From: Marinobacterium stanieri | Lineage (GTDB): Bacteria; Pseudomonadota; Gammaproteobacteria; Pseudomonadales; Balneatricaceae | Assembly (NCBI RefSeq): GCF_900155945.1 | Contig: NZ_FTMN01000001.1 | Coordinates: 248,001-312,000, forward strand | Direction of reading: 5' to 3' | Length of the DNA stretch: 64,000 nucleotides | In this document: in pieces, positions 41,495 through 50,172 of the stretch | How positions within the stretch are numbered: the stretch's first letter is position 1 | Layout of the letters: each line of letters starts with the position of its first letter | Position numbers and translations under genes: made by a program | Notes under the pieces: model-generated | Told to the model about the DNA's origin: nothing | The model's database searches: none | The model's input: the letters and a program-made list of their open reading frames with translations, nothing else

Positions 41495-43447
41495 TTAGAG
41501 CACCAGTCGACGGATATCGCTCAGCAGGCCATTAAGGTCTGTCAGGAAGCGACCCGCATCACCACCATTAATAGCGCGGTGGTCGTAGGACAGGCACAGC
41601 GGCAGCATCATGCGCGGCTCAAACTCTTTGCCATTCCAGCGCGGCTTGATATCGGCCTTGGAGATGCCCAGAATCGCCACCTCAGGCGCATTCACGATCG
41701 GCGTAAAGCCGGTACCACCAATGCCACCCAGGCTGGAGATGGTGAAGCAGGCGCCCTGCATTTCGTTCGGCTTCAGCTTGCGGTCCTTGGCCTTGCCGGC
41801 CAACTCGGTTGCTTCACGGGCCAGTTCATAGATGCTCTTCTGATCCGCATCCTTGATCACCGGCACCATCAGGCCATTAGGCGTATCCACAGCGATACCG
41901 ATGTTCACGTACTTCTTGTACACGATGTGTTCGCCATCGTGATGCAGAGACGCATTGAACTTCTGGTGACGCTTGAGCGCAATGGCAGCAGCCTTGATCA
42001 TGAAAGGCAGCGGCGTGAGCTTAACCCCCTCTTTCGCAGCCGCATCTTTCATTTCCTTGCGGAAGGATTCCAGCTCGGTAATGTCCGCGTCGTCGAACTG
42101 AGTAACGTGCGGAATGTTCAGCCAGCAACGTGACATATTGTCACGGGTGATCTTGTCGACCTTGCTCAGCTTAACCATTTCGGTCTCACCGAACTTGCTG
42201 AAGTCTACCGCCGGAATAGCAGGAATACCGCTACCACCCGTCGCCGAAGCCGGGCCTTTTTCGGCCAGCTGCTTGAGGGCAGATTTAACGTATGCCTGAA
42301 CGTCTTCCTTCAGGATACGGCCCTTACGACCCGTACCGGACACATTGGCCAGCTCAACCCCGAACTCACGCGCCAGCGCGCGAACAGCCGGGCCAGCATG
42401 CACATTGCGGTTTTTCTTCTCGAGCGCGTTCAGGTCGACATTCTTGTCAGCCGCCGGAGCCGCTGCCTTGGCAGGTGCTGCAGCCGGTGCAGGCGCAGCC
42501 GCCTTGGGCGCCTCTGCTGCCGGAGCCGGGGCCGCAGCAGCTGGTGCACCAGCAACCTCAAGCTCCAGAACCACATCACCTTCGTTGACCTGGTCACCTT
42601 CCTTGATCTTCATGGAAACAACCTTGCCACCCTTGGGCGCGGGTACTTCCATGGAAGCCTTGTCGGTTTCCAGCGTGATCAGGCCGTCACCTTCAGCAAT
42701 TTCGTCACCTTCAGAGACCAGCACTTCAATCACGTCGACATCGGTCGCACCGGACAGATCAGGCACAGTAACCGTTTCGACACCGCCAGACTGGGCCGGC
42801 GCTACCGCTGCGGGCTCAGGCGCCGCTTCAGCAGCCGGTTCTGCCGCAGCAGGTTCTGCGGACTCACCGCCGCTGACTTCAAGCTCCAGCAGCAGGTCGC
42901 CTTCATTGACCTGATCACCTTCCTTGATCTTCATGGAAACAACCTTGCCACCCTTGGGCGCAGGCACTTCCATGGAGGCCTTGTCGGTTTCCAGCGTGAT
43001 CAGGCTGTCACCTTCAGCGATTTCGTCACCTTCAGCGACCAGCACTTCGATCACATCAACGTTGTCAGCACCGGACAGATCCGGCACCAACACCTGCTCG
43101 ACACTGCTGGCAGCCGCTGCAGGTGCCGGCGCAGGCTCGGCGGCCGGCGCAGGCTCTGCAGCAGGCGCTGCTTCTGCCGGCGCTTCAGCTGCGGGCGCTT
43201 CGCCCTCACCTTCAACTTCCAGCTCAAGAATGGCATCACCTTCGCTGCAGGTACCGCCTTCAGAAACAATAATATTTTTAATAACGCCGGAATGGGTCGA
43301 CGGCACTTCCATGGAAGCCTTGTCTGTTTCCAGCACAATCAGAGAATCACCCTCGGCGATGCTGTCACCCACGCTGACACATACTTCAACAATGTCGACG
43401 TTTTCGCTACCGCCGATATCAGGCACATTAATGGTAGTCGTAGTCAC
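41495..43447 (-). CDS. aceF: Pyruvate dehydrogenase E2, dihydrolipoamide acetyltransferase
   Basis: 650 residues with three N-terminal lipoyl domains, each with ETDKASMEVP; the lipoylated lysines are K43, K156 and K263. Ala/Pro-rich linkers join them. The E1/E3-binding domain is about 345-385 (NVHAGPAVRALAREFGVEL, GTGRKGRILKEDVQAYV). The acetyltransferase domain runs from about 415 to 650, with catalytic SYDHRAINGGDAGRF. It transfers the acetyl group from lipoate to CoA in the PDH core. Domains 2 and 3 are far more alike than domain 1, also at the DNA level. It follows aceE by 48 nt. Confidence 0.97.
   Translation of the reverse strand: MTTTTINVPDIGGSENVDIVEVCVSVGDSIAEGDSLIVLETDKASMEVPSTHSGVIKNIIVSEGGTCSEGDAILELEVEGEGEAPAAEAPAEAAPAAEPAPAAEPAPAPAAAASSVEQVLVPDLSGADNVDVIEVLVAEGDEIAEGDSLITLETDKASMEVPAPKGGKVVSMKIKEGDQVNEGDLLLELEVSGGESAEPAAAEPAAEAAPEPAAVAPAQSGGVETVTVPDLSGATDVDVIEVLVSEGDEIAEGDGLITLETDKASMEVPAPKGGKVVSMKIKEGDQVNEGDVVLELEVAGAPAAAAPAPAAEAPKAAAPAPAAAPAKAAAPAADKNVDLNALEKKNRNVHAGPAVRALAREFGVELANVSGTGRKGRILKEDVQAYVKSALKQLAEKGPASATGGSGIPAIPAVDFSKFGETEMVKLSKVDKITRDNMSRCWLNIPHVTQFDDADITELESFRKEMKDAAAKEGVKLTPLPFMIKAAAIALKRHQKFNASLHHDGEHIVYKKYVNIGIAVDTPNGLMVPVIKDADQKSIYELAREATELAGKAKDRKLKPNEMQGACFTISSLGGIGGTGFTPIVNAPEVAILGISKADIKPRWNGKEFEPRMMLPLCLSYDHRAINGGDAGRFLTDLNGLLSDIRRLVL
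42561..42770 (-). repeat. Lipoyl-domain DNA repeat, copy in domain 3 of aceF
   Basis: By eye this stretch matches the one exactly 321 nt away (42882-43091) with only scattered differences, mostly at third codon positions. It encodes the third lipoyl domain and its start. It points to a recent in-gene duplication or ongoing gene conversion. Confidence 0.8.
42882..43091 (-). repeat. Lipoyl-domain DNA repeat, copy in domain 2 of aceF
   Basis: Partner of the repeat 321 nt (107 codons) away. Runs such as TTGATCTTCATGGAAACAAC are identical in both copies. The first lipoyl domain, near 43300, is clearly more diverged. Confidence 0.8.
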
Positions 43448-43495
43448 AATAATTCCTCTCGCTTAAAACCAGTCAGAAGTTCACTCGCCTGTCAC

Positions 43496-46144
43496 TTACA
43501 GTGTCCAGGGCGCCGGCTTTTCCGGGTTGATGTTGAACGTCTGAATGGCCTTGGCGACAACCGAAGCCTCCAGCTTGCCCTCTTCCTGCAGCGCACGCAG
43601 GGCCGCAACTACTACGTAGTAACGGTTTACTTCGAAGAACTCACGCAGCTTGCCGCGGGTATCGGAGCGACCGAAACCATCGGTACCCAGCACCTTGTAG
43701 CGGCGCGGGATGAATTCACGCAGCTGGTCTGCATACATGCGCATGTAGTCGGTTGATGCGATAACCGGACCTTCATGACCGTCCAGGCACTGCTCAACGT
43801 AAGAGGTGCGCAGCTCCTGTTCCGGGTGCAGCAGGTTCCAGCGGCTTACATCCTGAGCTTCACGACGCAGTTCGTTGATGGAGGTTGTGCTCCAGACATC
43901 GGACTCGACGCCAAACTCTTCACGCAGGATGGTGGCAGCTTCGCGTACTTCACGCAGAATTGAGCCGCAGCCCATCAGCTGCACCTTGAGGTCGGTCTTC
44001 TTGCCTTCTTCCAGCAGGTACATGCCCTTGATGATGCCTTCTTCGGCACCCTGCGGCATTTCCGGATGCTGGTAGTTCTCGTTCAGCGTGGTGATGTAGT
44101 AGAACTTGTTTTCCTGATCCTGATACATGCGCTTCAGGCCGTCCTGAACAATCACGGCCAGCTCGTAGCCGTAGGTCGGATCGTAGGACACACAGTTCGG
44201 AATCATCTGCGCCATCAGGTGGCTGTGACCATCCTGGTGCTGCAGGCCTTCACCGTTCAGCGTAGTACGACCGGACGTCGCACCGATCAGGAAGCCGCGC
44301 GCCTGGGAGTCACCTGCCGCCCACGCCAGGTCCATGATGCGCTGGAAGCCGAACATGGAGTAGAAGATGTAGAACGGCACCATGGTGCAGTTGCTGTTGG
44401 CATAAGAGGTTGCAGCTGCAATCCACGCCGACATGGCACCCGCTTCGTTGATACCTTCCTGCAGGATCTGACCATTCTTGGACTCTTTGTAATACATGAT
44501 CTGGTCAGAGTCGTGCGGCACATAGCGCTGGCCTTCAGAAGTGTAGATACCCAGCTGACGGAACATGCCCTCCATGCCGAAGGTACGGGCTTCATCCGGT
44601 ACGATCGGGACGACGCGCTCGCCCATCTGCTTGTCTTTAACCAGCGTGCTGAGTACACGATTCAGCGCCATCTGGGTCGACAGGGTACGCTCGCCGCTGG
44701 ACTTGAGCTGTCCCTTGAAGGCTTCAAGCTCAGGTACCTGCAACTGTTCAAACTCGGTACGGCGCGCCGGGTAGAAACCGCCCAGCTGCTTGCGACGTTC
44801 GAACATGTACTTCATTTCCGGAGAGTCTGGAGACGGACGGTAGTACGGGACGCTCTTCAGCTGCTCATCAGACAGCGGGATGTTGAAGTTGTCACGGAAC
44901 GTTTTCAGGTCGTCCATGGCAACTTTTTTCAGGGAGTGGGTATCGTTCTTGGCCTGACCGGAGTCACCTGTGCCGTAACCTTTAACGGTCTGCGCCAGGA
45001 TAACCGTCGGTTTACCCTTGTTGTTCATCGCCTCGTGGTAAGCCGCGTACACCTTGTACGGGTCGTGACCACCGCGGTTCAGATTCATGATCTCGTCATC
45101 GGACATATCCTTGACCATCTCGGCCAGTTCCGGATATTTGCCGAAGAAGTGCTCACGGGTGTAGGCGCCACCGTTAGCCTTGTAGTTCTGCAGCTCGCCG
45201 TCACAGACTTCGTCCATGCGCTTGCGCAGCAGACCTTTGGTATCTTTTTCGAACAGCGGATCCCAGTGACGGCCCCACAGGACCTTGATCACGTTCCAGC
45301 CGGCACCTTTGAAGACACCTTCCAGTTCCTGAACGATCTTGCCGTTACCACGTACCGGACCATCCAGACGCTGCAGGTTACAGTTGATAACAAAGACCAG
45401 GTTTTCCAGCTGCTCGCGACCGGCCAGAGAGATGGCACCCAGAGTCTCCGGCTCATCACACTCACCGTCACCCAGGAACGCCCATACCTTGCGATTACCA
45501 CGCTTCACCAGGTCACGTGCAGACAGATAACGCATCACGTGTGCCTGATAAATCGCCTGAATCGGACCCAGACCCATGGATACAGTCGGGAACTGCCAGA
45601 AGTCCGGCATCAGCCAGGGGTGCGGGTAAGAGGACAGACCGTTACCGTCGACTTCGCGACGGAAGTTATCCAGCTGCTCCTCGGTCAGACGGCCTTCCAG
45701 GTAAGCGCGCGCATAAATCCCCGGTGAGATATGGCCCTGGAAAAAGACCATGTCGGATTCGCGGTCGCCCTCGGGGCCATGGAAGAAGTAGTTGAAACCG
45801 ATGTCGTAGAGTGTTGCGGAAGAGGAGAAGCTGGAGATGTGGCCGCCAAGCGCGTCATCGTTGTCGTTGCCACGCATGACCATGGCCATGGCATTCCAGC
45901 GAATGAAGGAGCGGATACGACGCTCCATGAACAGATCCCCCGGCATGCGCACTTCATCACGCGGCGAGATGGTGTTGACGTAGGAAGTGTTCAGGCTGGT
46001 ACCTGCTTCCACTCCCAAGTCTGTAGCCTTGTTACCGAGCTCCTTTAACAGGTAGCTGGCACGTTCGTCACCTTCATTCTTGGCGACGGATTCGAGAGCA
46101 TCCATCCATTCCTGGGTTTCGATTGGATCGATATCTTCAATCAT
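43496..46144 (-). CDS. aceE: Pyruvate dehydrogenase E1 component (homodimeric)
   Basis: 882 residues from the ATG at 46144 (MIEDIDPIETQEWMDALESV), the family start; a GTG nine codons upstream lies in the leader. ThDP-binding GDGECDEPE...NCNLQRLDG is present (about residues 230-265), with HISSFSSSATLYDIGFNYFF, QTVKGYGTG and the C-terminal GTDGFGRSDTRGKLREFFEV. It decarboxylates pyruvate and acetylates E2 lipoate. The order pdhR-aceE-aceF is as in E. coli, but no lpd follows aceF; E3 must be encoded elsewhere. Confidence 0.97.
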   Translation of the reverse strand: MIEDIDPIETQEWMDALESVAKNEGDERASYLLKELGNKATDLGVEAGTSLNTSYVNTISPRDEVRMPGDLFMERRIRSFIRWNAMAMVMRGNDNDDALGGHISSFSSSATLYDIGFNYFFHGPEGDRESDMVFFQGHISPGIYARAYLEGRLTEEQLDNFRREVDGNGLSSYPHPWLMPDFWQFPTVSMGLGPIQAIYQAHVMRYLSARDLVKRGNRKVWAFLGDGECDEPETLGAISLAGREQLENLVFVINCNLQRLDGPVRGNGKIVQELEGVFKGAGWNVIKVLWGRHWDPLFEKDTKGLLRKRMDEVCDGELQNYKANGGAYTREHFFGKYPELAEMVKDMSDDEIMNLNRGGHDPYKVYAAYHEAMNNKGKPTVILAQTVKGYGTGDSGQAKNDTHSLKKVAMDDLKTFRDNFNIPLSDEQLKSVPYYRPSPDSPEMKYMFERRKQLGGFYPARRTEFEQLQVPELEAFKGQLKSSGERTLSTQMALNRVLSTLVKDKQMGERVVPIVPDEARTFGMEGMFRQLGIYTSEGQRYVPHDSDQIMYYKESKNGQILQEGINEAGAMSAWIAAATSYANSNCTMVPFYIFYSMFGFQRIMDLAWAAGDSQARGFLIGATSGRTTLNGEGLQHQDGHSHLMAQMIPNCVSYDPTYGYELAVIVQDGLKRMYQDQENKFYYITTLNENYQHPEMPQGAEEGIIKGMYLLEEGKKTDLKVQLMGCGSILREVREAATILREEFGVESDVWSTTSINELRREAQDVSRWNLLHPEQELRTSYVEQCLDGHEGPVIASTDYMRMYADQLREFIPRRYKVLGTDGFGRSDTRGKLREFFEVNRYYVVVAALRALQEEGKLEASVVAKAIQTFNINPEKPAPWTL

Positions 46145-46261
46145 ATCTCGCACTTTGCCTTCTCCGATCACTTGTAAGCGTGGATGTCCGGGATCGATCT
46201 ATGCAGGCATGGATTGCACACCTGACAACTGGCAGCCGTCCCGGTTTCTTTTGGTATTAAT

Positions 46262-46280
46262 TATGTAGCGATACTACATA
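46262..46280. promoter_or_regulatory. Inverted repeat at the aceE transcription start, candidate operator
   Basis: TATGTAG (46262-46268) and CTACATA (46274-46280) form a perfect 7-bp inverted repeat with a 5-nt spacer. It begins 3 nt past the proposed aceE -10, where a bound repressor would block transcription. It does not match the AATTGGT-type operators near the regulator gene. Confidence 0.45.
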
Positions 46281-46283
46281 GAG

Positions 46284-46311
46284 ACTATACTTATGTCTAT
46301 ATTGGGCTCAA
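46284..46311 (-). promoter_or_regulatory. Probable aceE promoter
   Basis: On the minus strand TTGAGC (46311-46306) and TATAGT (46289-46284) are 16 nt apart. It lies about 140 nt upstream of the aceE start, between pdhR and aceE. Confidence 0.5.
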
Positions 46312-46390
46312 TGTGTTGACACTAAACCCTGACTCTTTTCAGTGTTTTGTAGTTTTTTTTACAACTTCTTTGCGGTGCCGATTACGTGCC

Positions 46391-47152
46391 TCATGTACTC
46401 AGCGTAGACCGCCTTAAAGCCCTTTCCAAACGTGTGTTTTCCTGGCCCTGCTGCAACAGCGCATCTTCAACAAATGCGAGGTGCGCATGGGCAGCCTGAC
46501 GGGCCGCATCCGGGTTTCCTTCCAGAATAGCCTGCAACAACCGATGATGCTGCTCATGAATGCGAGAGCGGATATCATGCTTGGGGTATACCTGCTCCAG
46601 GTTCTCCCAAATATGCTGGCGCAGCAGCGTAAACAGTGCACGCATCATGTGCAGCAACACCACGTTATGGGTTGCCGCCGCTATGGCCAGATGGAACTCC
46701 ACATCGGCCTCCACTTCCTTGTCGAAGCTTTTCTCATCATGGTACCGCTGCAGCTGGTCGTAATGCGCTTGAATGGCTTCCTTATCTGCCGGCGTGGAGC
46801 GCAAGGCCGCATAGTAGGCACTCACCCCTTCCAGCGCATGACGAAACTCGAGCAAGTCATACTGCGATTCCGGGTGCGTCTTGAACAGTTCCAGCAACGG
46901 ATCCGAGAGGCTGGACCCCAGATCCTGGGCCACATAGGTACCGCCTCCCTGACGACTTTCCAGTAGTCCCCTGGCAGCCAGCTTCTGAACCGCTTCACGC
47001 AGAGACGGCCGTGACACCTCAAATTGCACCGCCAGCTCACGCTCAGGCGGCAGCTTCTGTCCCGGTTTCAGCGTGCCTTCCAGAATCATGGTTTCCAGTT
47101 GCTGCATGATGACATCCGAAATTTTCGGCTGCTTGACGCGTTTGTAGACCAT
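46391..47152 (-). CDS. pdhR: PdhR/LldR-type GntR-family regulator (FadR subfamily)
   Basis: 253 residues from the ATG at 47152; a longer in-frame reading to 47218 would cover the operator. The N-terminal winged HTH reads ISDVIMQQLETMILEGTLKP, GQKLPPERELAVQFEVSRPS and LREAVQKLAARGLLESRQGG. The C-terminal all-helical FCD effector domain has EFRHALEGVSAYYAAL, DVEFHLAIAAATHNVVLLHM and EQHHRLLQAILEGNPDAARQ, with metal-site Asp/His residues. Place next to aceEF indicates PdhR (pyruvate-responsive); the divergent lactate-dehydrogenase-like gene would also suit an LldR-like role. Confidence 0.88.
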   Translation of the reverse strand: MVYKRVKQPKISDVIMQQLETMILEGTLKPGQKLPPERELAVQFEVSRPSLREAVQKLAARGLLESRQGGGTYVAQDLGSSLSDPLLELFKTHPESQYDLLEFRHALEGVSAYYAALRSTPADKEAIQAHYDQLQRYHDEKSFDKEVEADVEFHLAIAAATHNVVLLHMMRALFTLLRQHIWENLEQVYPKHDIRSRIHEQHHRLLQAILEGNPDAARQAAHAHLAFVEDALLQQGQENTRLERALRRSTLST

Positions 47153-47195
47153 ACTGGATCCATACTCCTGAACAATAGCGAAAGACACAAAATCG

Positions 47196-47212
47196 AATTG
47201 GTATAACCAATT
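47196..47212. promoter_or_regulatory. PdhR/LldR-type operator, perfect palindrome (upstream of pdhR)
   Basis: AATTGGTATAACCAATT is a perfect dyad matching the AATTGGTnnnACCAATT consensus known for PdhR and close GntR relatives. It lies 44 nt upstream of the pdhR start, suggesting autoregulation. Its centre is 105 bp from the centre of the second operator. Confidence 0.88.
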
Positions 47213-47251
47213 ATTCAATAACTCGCACAGTATTGATCATAAATAAACCGA

Positions 47252-47281
47252 TTGACAACCATTAATGACAAGGAATAGAGT
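47252..47281 (+). promoter_or_regulatory. Possible promoter of the D-lactate-dehydrogenase-like gene
   Basis: A perfect TTGACA (47252-47257) is followed after 18 nt by TAGAGT (47276-47281), a 4/6 match to TATAAT. The operator at 47301-47317 would sit about 12-28 nt past the start of transcription, well placed to repress. Confidence 0.5.
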
Positions 47282-47300
47282 TCCGAAAACAAACATGGAT

Positions 47301-47317
47301 AATTGGTATGACCAATA
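47301..47317. promoter_or_regulatory. PdhR/LldR-type operator overlapping the dehydrogenase start
   Basis: AATTGGTATGACCAATA matches the AATTGGTnnnACCAATT consensus at all positions but the last. The ATG in its centre (47308-47310) is the first possible start codon of the divergent dehydrogenase gene, so DNA-binding site and translation start coincide. Confidence 0.85.
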
Positions 47318-50163
47318 ATACAGCTACCATGAAGCCCGAGTTCCAGACTCTGTTCGAGCGACTGCAAACCTTCATCAGTGCCGACCGGCTTATTACCGAC
47401 CCGTTGCGCACACTTGCCTACGGCACAGATGCCAGCTTTTACCGCCTGATTCCTCAGCTGGTGGTTCGTGTCGAGACTGAGCAGGAAGTCGTGCGCCTGA
47501 TCTCCCTGGCTCAGGAACTGGGTACCCCGCTGACCTTTCGCGCAGCCGGTACCAGCCTGTCCGGTCAGGCCATTACCGATGCCGTACTGGTGCAGCTGGG
47601 TGATGGCTGGAAAGGCTACGACATCAACGCTGATGCCAGCGAAATTCGCCTGCAGCCCGGTGTTATTGGTGCCCATGCCAACCGCTACCTCGCGCCGTTC
47701 AACCGCAAAATCGGCCCGGACCCCGCTTCCATCAATGCTGCCAAGATTGGTGGCATTGCCGCCAACAACGCCAGTGGCATGTGTTGCGGTACGGCGCAGA
47801 ACAGTTATCGCACCCTAAGTGCTATGCGGATGGTCCTGTCGGATGGCTCGGTACTGGATACTGCGGACCCTGAATCTGTCGACAATTTCCGCCGCCAGCA
47901 TCGCGGATTGATGGAGACGCTGAGCTCACTCGGGGAACTGACACGATCAAACCCGGCACTGCGCGAGAAGATCGAGCACAAGTACCGACTCAAGAACACC
48001 ACCGGTTACGCCCTCAACGCCCTGATCGACTACGAAGATCCAATCGATATCCTTCAGCACCTGATGATCGGCTCCGAAGGCACCCTTGGCTTCATTTCCA
48101 ACATTACCTACAAGACGGTCCCCGAGCATCCGAACAAGGCGACAGCTCTGGTGTTCTTTAACAGCGTACAGACCACCTGCGAAGCGGTAAGCCTGCTCAA
48201 GCCAACCCCCGTTGCAGCGGTTGAACTGATGGATCGCGCCGGCCTGCGTTCAATCGAGCACAAACCGGGTATGCCCGAGTTTATCCGTACCCTGCCGGAA
48301 GACGCCGCTGCCCTGCTGATTGAGACGCGCGCCGAAACAGCCGAGCAACTGAACCAACAGATTACTGACATCAAGGCCAGCATCGCTCACCTGGAAACCA
48401 GTCAACCGATCGTATTCAGTACCGATGCGGACGAGTGCGCACGGTACTGGGCGATACGCAAGGGGCTGTTCCCGGCCGTTGGCGCCGTACGTGAAACCGG
48501 TACAACGGTGATTATCGAAGATGTCGCCTTCCCGGTTGAGCAACTGGCCCGGGCCGTAGCGGACCTGCATGAGCTATTTGTACGCTGGGACTATCCCGAG
48601 GCGCTGATCTTTGGTCATGCCCTTGAGGGCAACCTGCACTTCGTCTTTACCCAGTCTTTTGATACGGACGATGCTCTGCGTCGCTATGAAGGCTTGATGG
48701 ATGATGTTGCGGATCTGGTTGTCCACCGCTATGGCGGCTCGCTGAAGGCAGAGCATGGCACAGGACGTAACATGGCACCCTATGTCGAGCTGGAGTGGGG
48801 ACAGGACGCTTACCAGCTGATGCAGCAACTCAAGGCCCTGCTTGACCCAGCCGGCATCTTTAACCCGGGCGTCATTCTCAATGAGGACGCGAAGGTCCAC
48901 CTGAAAAACCTGAAACCTCTGCCTGCGGCCAATCCTCTGGTGGACAAGTGCATTGAGTGCGGTTTCTGCGAGCCGTCCTGCCCTTCACGTGACTTAACGC
49001 TCACCCCGCGCCAGCGCATTGTGCTCTGGCGGGAAATCAAACGTCTTGAGAACAGCGGCACAGACCCAAAACGCCTGCAGCAGTTGCGCAAGGACTATGC
49101 CTACCAGGGTGACGAAACCTGTGCCGCCTGCGGGCTTTGCTCGACCACTTGCCCGGTTGGCATCAATACCGGCGACCTGACCCGCGAGATCCGCCACCAC
49201 AACAACGAAACCCGTGAAAACCTGGCTAACTGGGCAGCAGGACATTACGGCGGCTTGATGAAGACCAGCCGCGCCGCTTTCTCACTGGCTGATGGAGCAC
49301 ATAAATTACTGGGCAGCCAGCGCATGCAGTCGCTGACATCAGGCATTCGCCGCTTGAGTGGTAACCGGGTACAGCAATGGACACCCGCCATGCCCACTGC
49401 TGCAAAGCGCATTAAGGTAACACAGAGCGCACCACCTGAAGTGTCTGACCAGGCGATGCAGGTTGTCTATCTGCCCAGTTGCGCCAGCCGCACCATGGGA
49501 CCAATGCGCGGAGCTGAAGACCCCACCTCACTGGCTGACAAAACCATTCAGTTGCTGCGCAAGGCCGGATTTGAAGTCCTTCTGCCGGATGCGCTGGAAG
49601 GGCTCTGCTGCGGCATGCCCTTCCAGTCCAAAGGCATGTTCAGTGCTGCCAACCACAAACGCAAAGAACTGAGCGCTCGTTTGCTGGAGGTAACTGAACA
49701 AGGCCGTATTCCGGTTTATTCCGATACCAGCCCGTGCAGCCTGCGCCTTCAGGAAGGGCTGGATAGCCGAATCAGGCTGTATGACAGCATCGAATTCCTG
49801 GACCAGTTCGTGTTGCCGGCACTTGAGATTACGCCGATCGACCAGCCTGTGGCGCTGCATGTAACCTGCAGCACTCAACGCCAGGGCCTTACCGAACCTT
49901 TGCGGCGTATTCTTTCAGCCTGCAGCCGTGAAGTTGTAGTGCCCGACCAGATTACCTGCTGTGGTTTCGCCGGTGACAAGGGATTTACCACCCCCGAGCT
50001 CAATGCATCAGCCCTGCGTTCGCTCAAACAGACGGTTCAGCACTGCGAAGGAGGCTACTCCACCAGTCGTACCTGTGAAATTGGCCTTAGCCATCACAGC
50101 GGCCTGGAGTATCGCTCCGTGGTCTACCTGCTGGATCAATGCTCTCAGCCCCGTAGTTGTTAG
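47308..50163 (+). CDS. FAD- and Fe-S-binding D-lactate-dehydrogenase-like oxidoreductase
   Basis: 951 residues from the ATG at 47308; an ATG at 47329 is an alternative. The N-terminal FAD-binding type 4 domain has VRVETEQEVVRLISLAQEL, TFRAAGTSLSGQAITDAVLV, GGIAANNASGMCCG and GTLGFISNITYKTVPE. The FAD-oxidase C domain follows with GHALEGNLHFVFT and GTGRNMAPYVE. Two 4Fe-4S motifs come next, CIECGFCEPSCP and CAACGLCSTTCPVG, then two CCG-type domains (LCCGMPFQSKG, TCCGFAGDKG). The layout fits quinone-linked D-lactate dehydrogenases of the Dld-II/LldE type. D-2-hydroxyglutarate enzymes share it, but PdhR-type control favours D-lactate to pyruvate. Confidence 0.85.
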   Translation: MTNNTATMKPEFQTLFERLQTFISADRLITDPLRTLAYGTDASFYRLIPQLVVRVETEQEVVRLISLAQELGTPLTFRAAGTSLSGQAITDAVLVQLGDGWKGYDINADASEIRLQPGVIGAHANRYLAPFNRKIGPDPASINAAKIGGIAANNASGMCCGTAQNSYRTLSAMRMVLSDGSVLDTADPESVDNFRRQHRGLMETLSSLGELTRSNPALREKIEHKYRLKNTTGYALNALIDYEDPIDILQHLMIGSEGTLGFISNITYKTVPEHPNKATALVFFNSVQTTCEAVSLLKPTPVAAVELMDRAGLRSIEHKPGMPEFIRTLPEDAAALLIETRAETAEQLNQQITDIKASIAHLETSQPIVFSTDADECARYWAIRKGLFPAVGAVRETGTTVIIEDVAFPVEQLARAVADLHELFVRWDYPEALIFGHALEGNLHFVFTQSFDTDDALRRYEGLMDDVADLVVHRYGGSLKAEHGTGRNMAPYVELEWGQDAYQLMQQLKALLDPAGIFNPGVILNEDAKVHLKNLKPLPAANPLVDKCIECGFCEPSCPSRDLTLTPRQRIVLWREIKRLENSGTDPKRLQQLRKDYAYQGDETCAACGLCSTTCPVGINTGDLTREIRHHNNETRENLANWAAGHYGGLMKTSRAAFSLADGAHKLLGSQRMQSLTSGIRRLSGNRVQQWTPAMPTAAKRIKVTQSAPPEVSDQAMQVVYLPSCASRTMGPMRGAEDPTSLADKTIQLLRKAGFEVLLPDALEGLCCGMPFQSKGMFSAANHKRKELSARLLEVTEQGRIPVYSDTSPCSLRLQEGLDSRIRLYDSIEFLDQFVLPALEITPIDQPVALHVTCSTQRQGLTEPLRRILSACSREVVVPDQITCCGFAGDKGFTTPELNASALRSLKQTVQHCEGGYSTSRTCEIGLSHHSGLEYRSVVYLLDQCSQPRSC

Positions 50164-50172
50164 GAGGTCATC

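Noticed and set aside
42561-43091. Direct repeats that might suggest a repeat array or CRISPR
   Set aside because: There are only two long copies, in frame, encoding lipoyl domains with the ETDKASMEVP site; no short repeats with regular spacers.
42398-43756. Arg/Cys/Phe-rich 452-codon open frame opposite aceF
   Set aside because: It is the reverse reading of the lipoyl repeats and Ala/Pro linkers; no start signal and no recognisable domain.
44066-45727. 553-codon open frame on the plus strand inside aceE
   Set aside because: Antisense to the well-conserved core of aceE; composition (Arg, His, Gln, Val rich) reflects the complementary strand, not a protein family.
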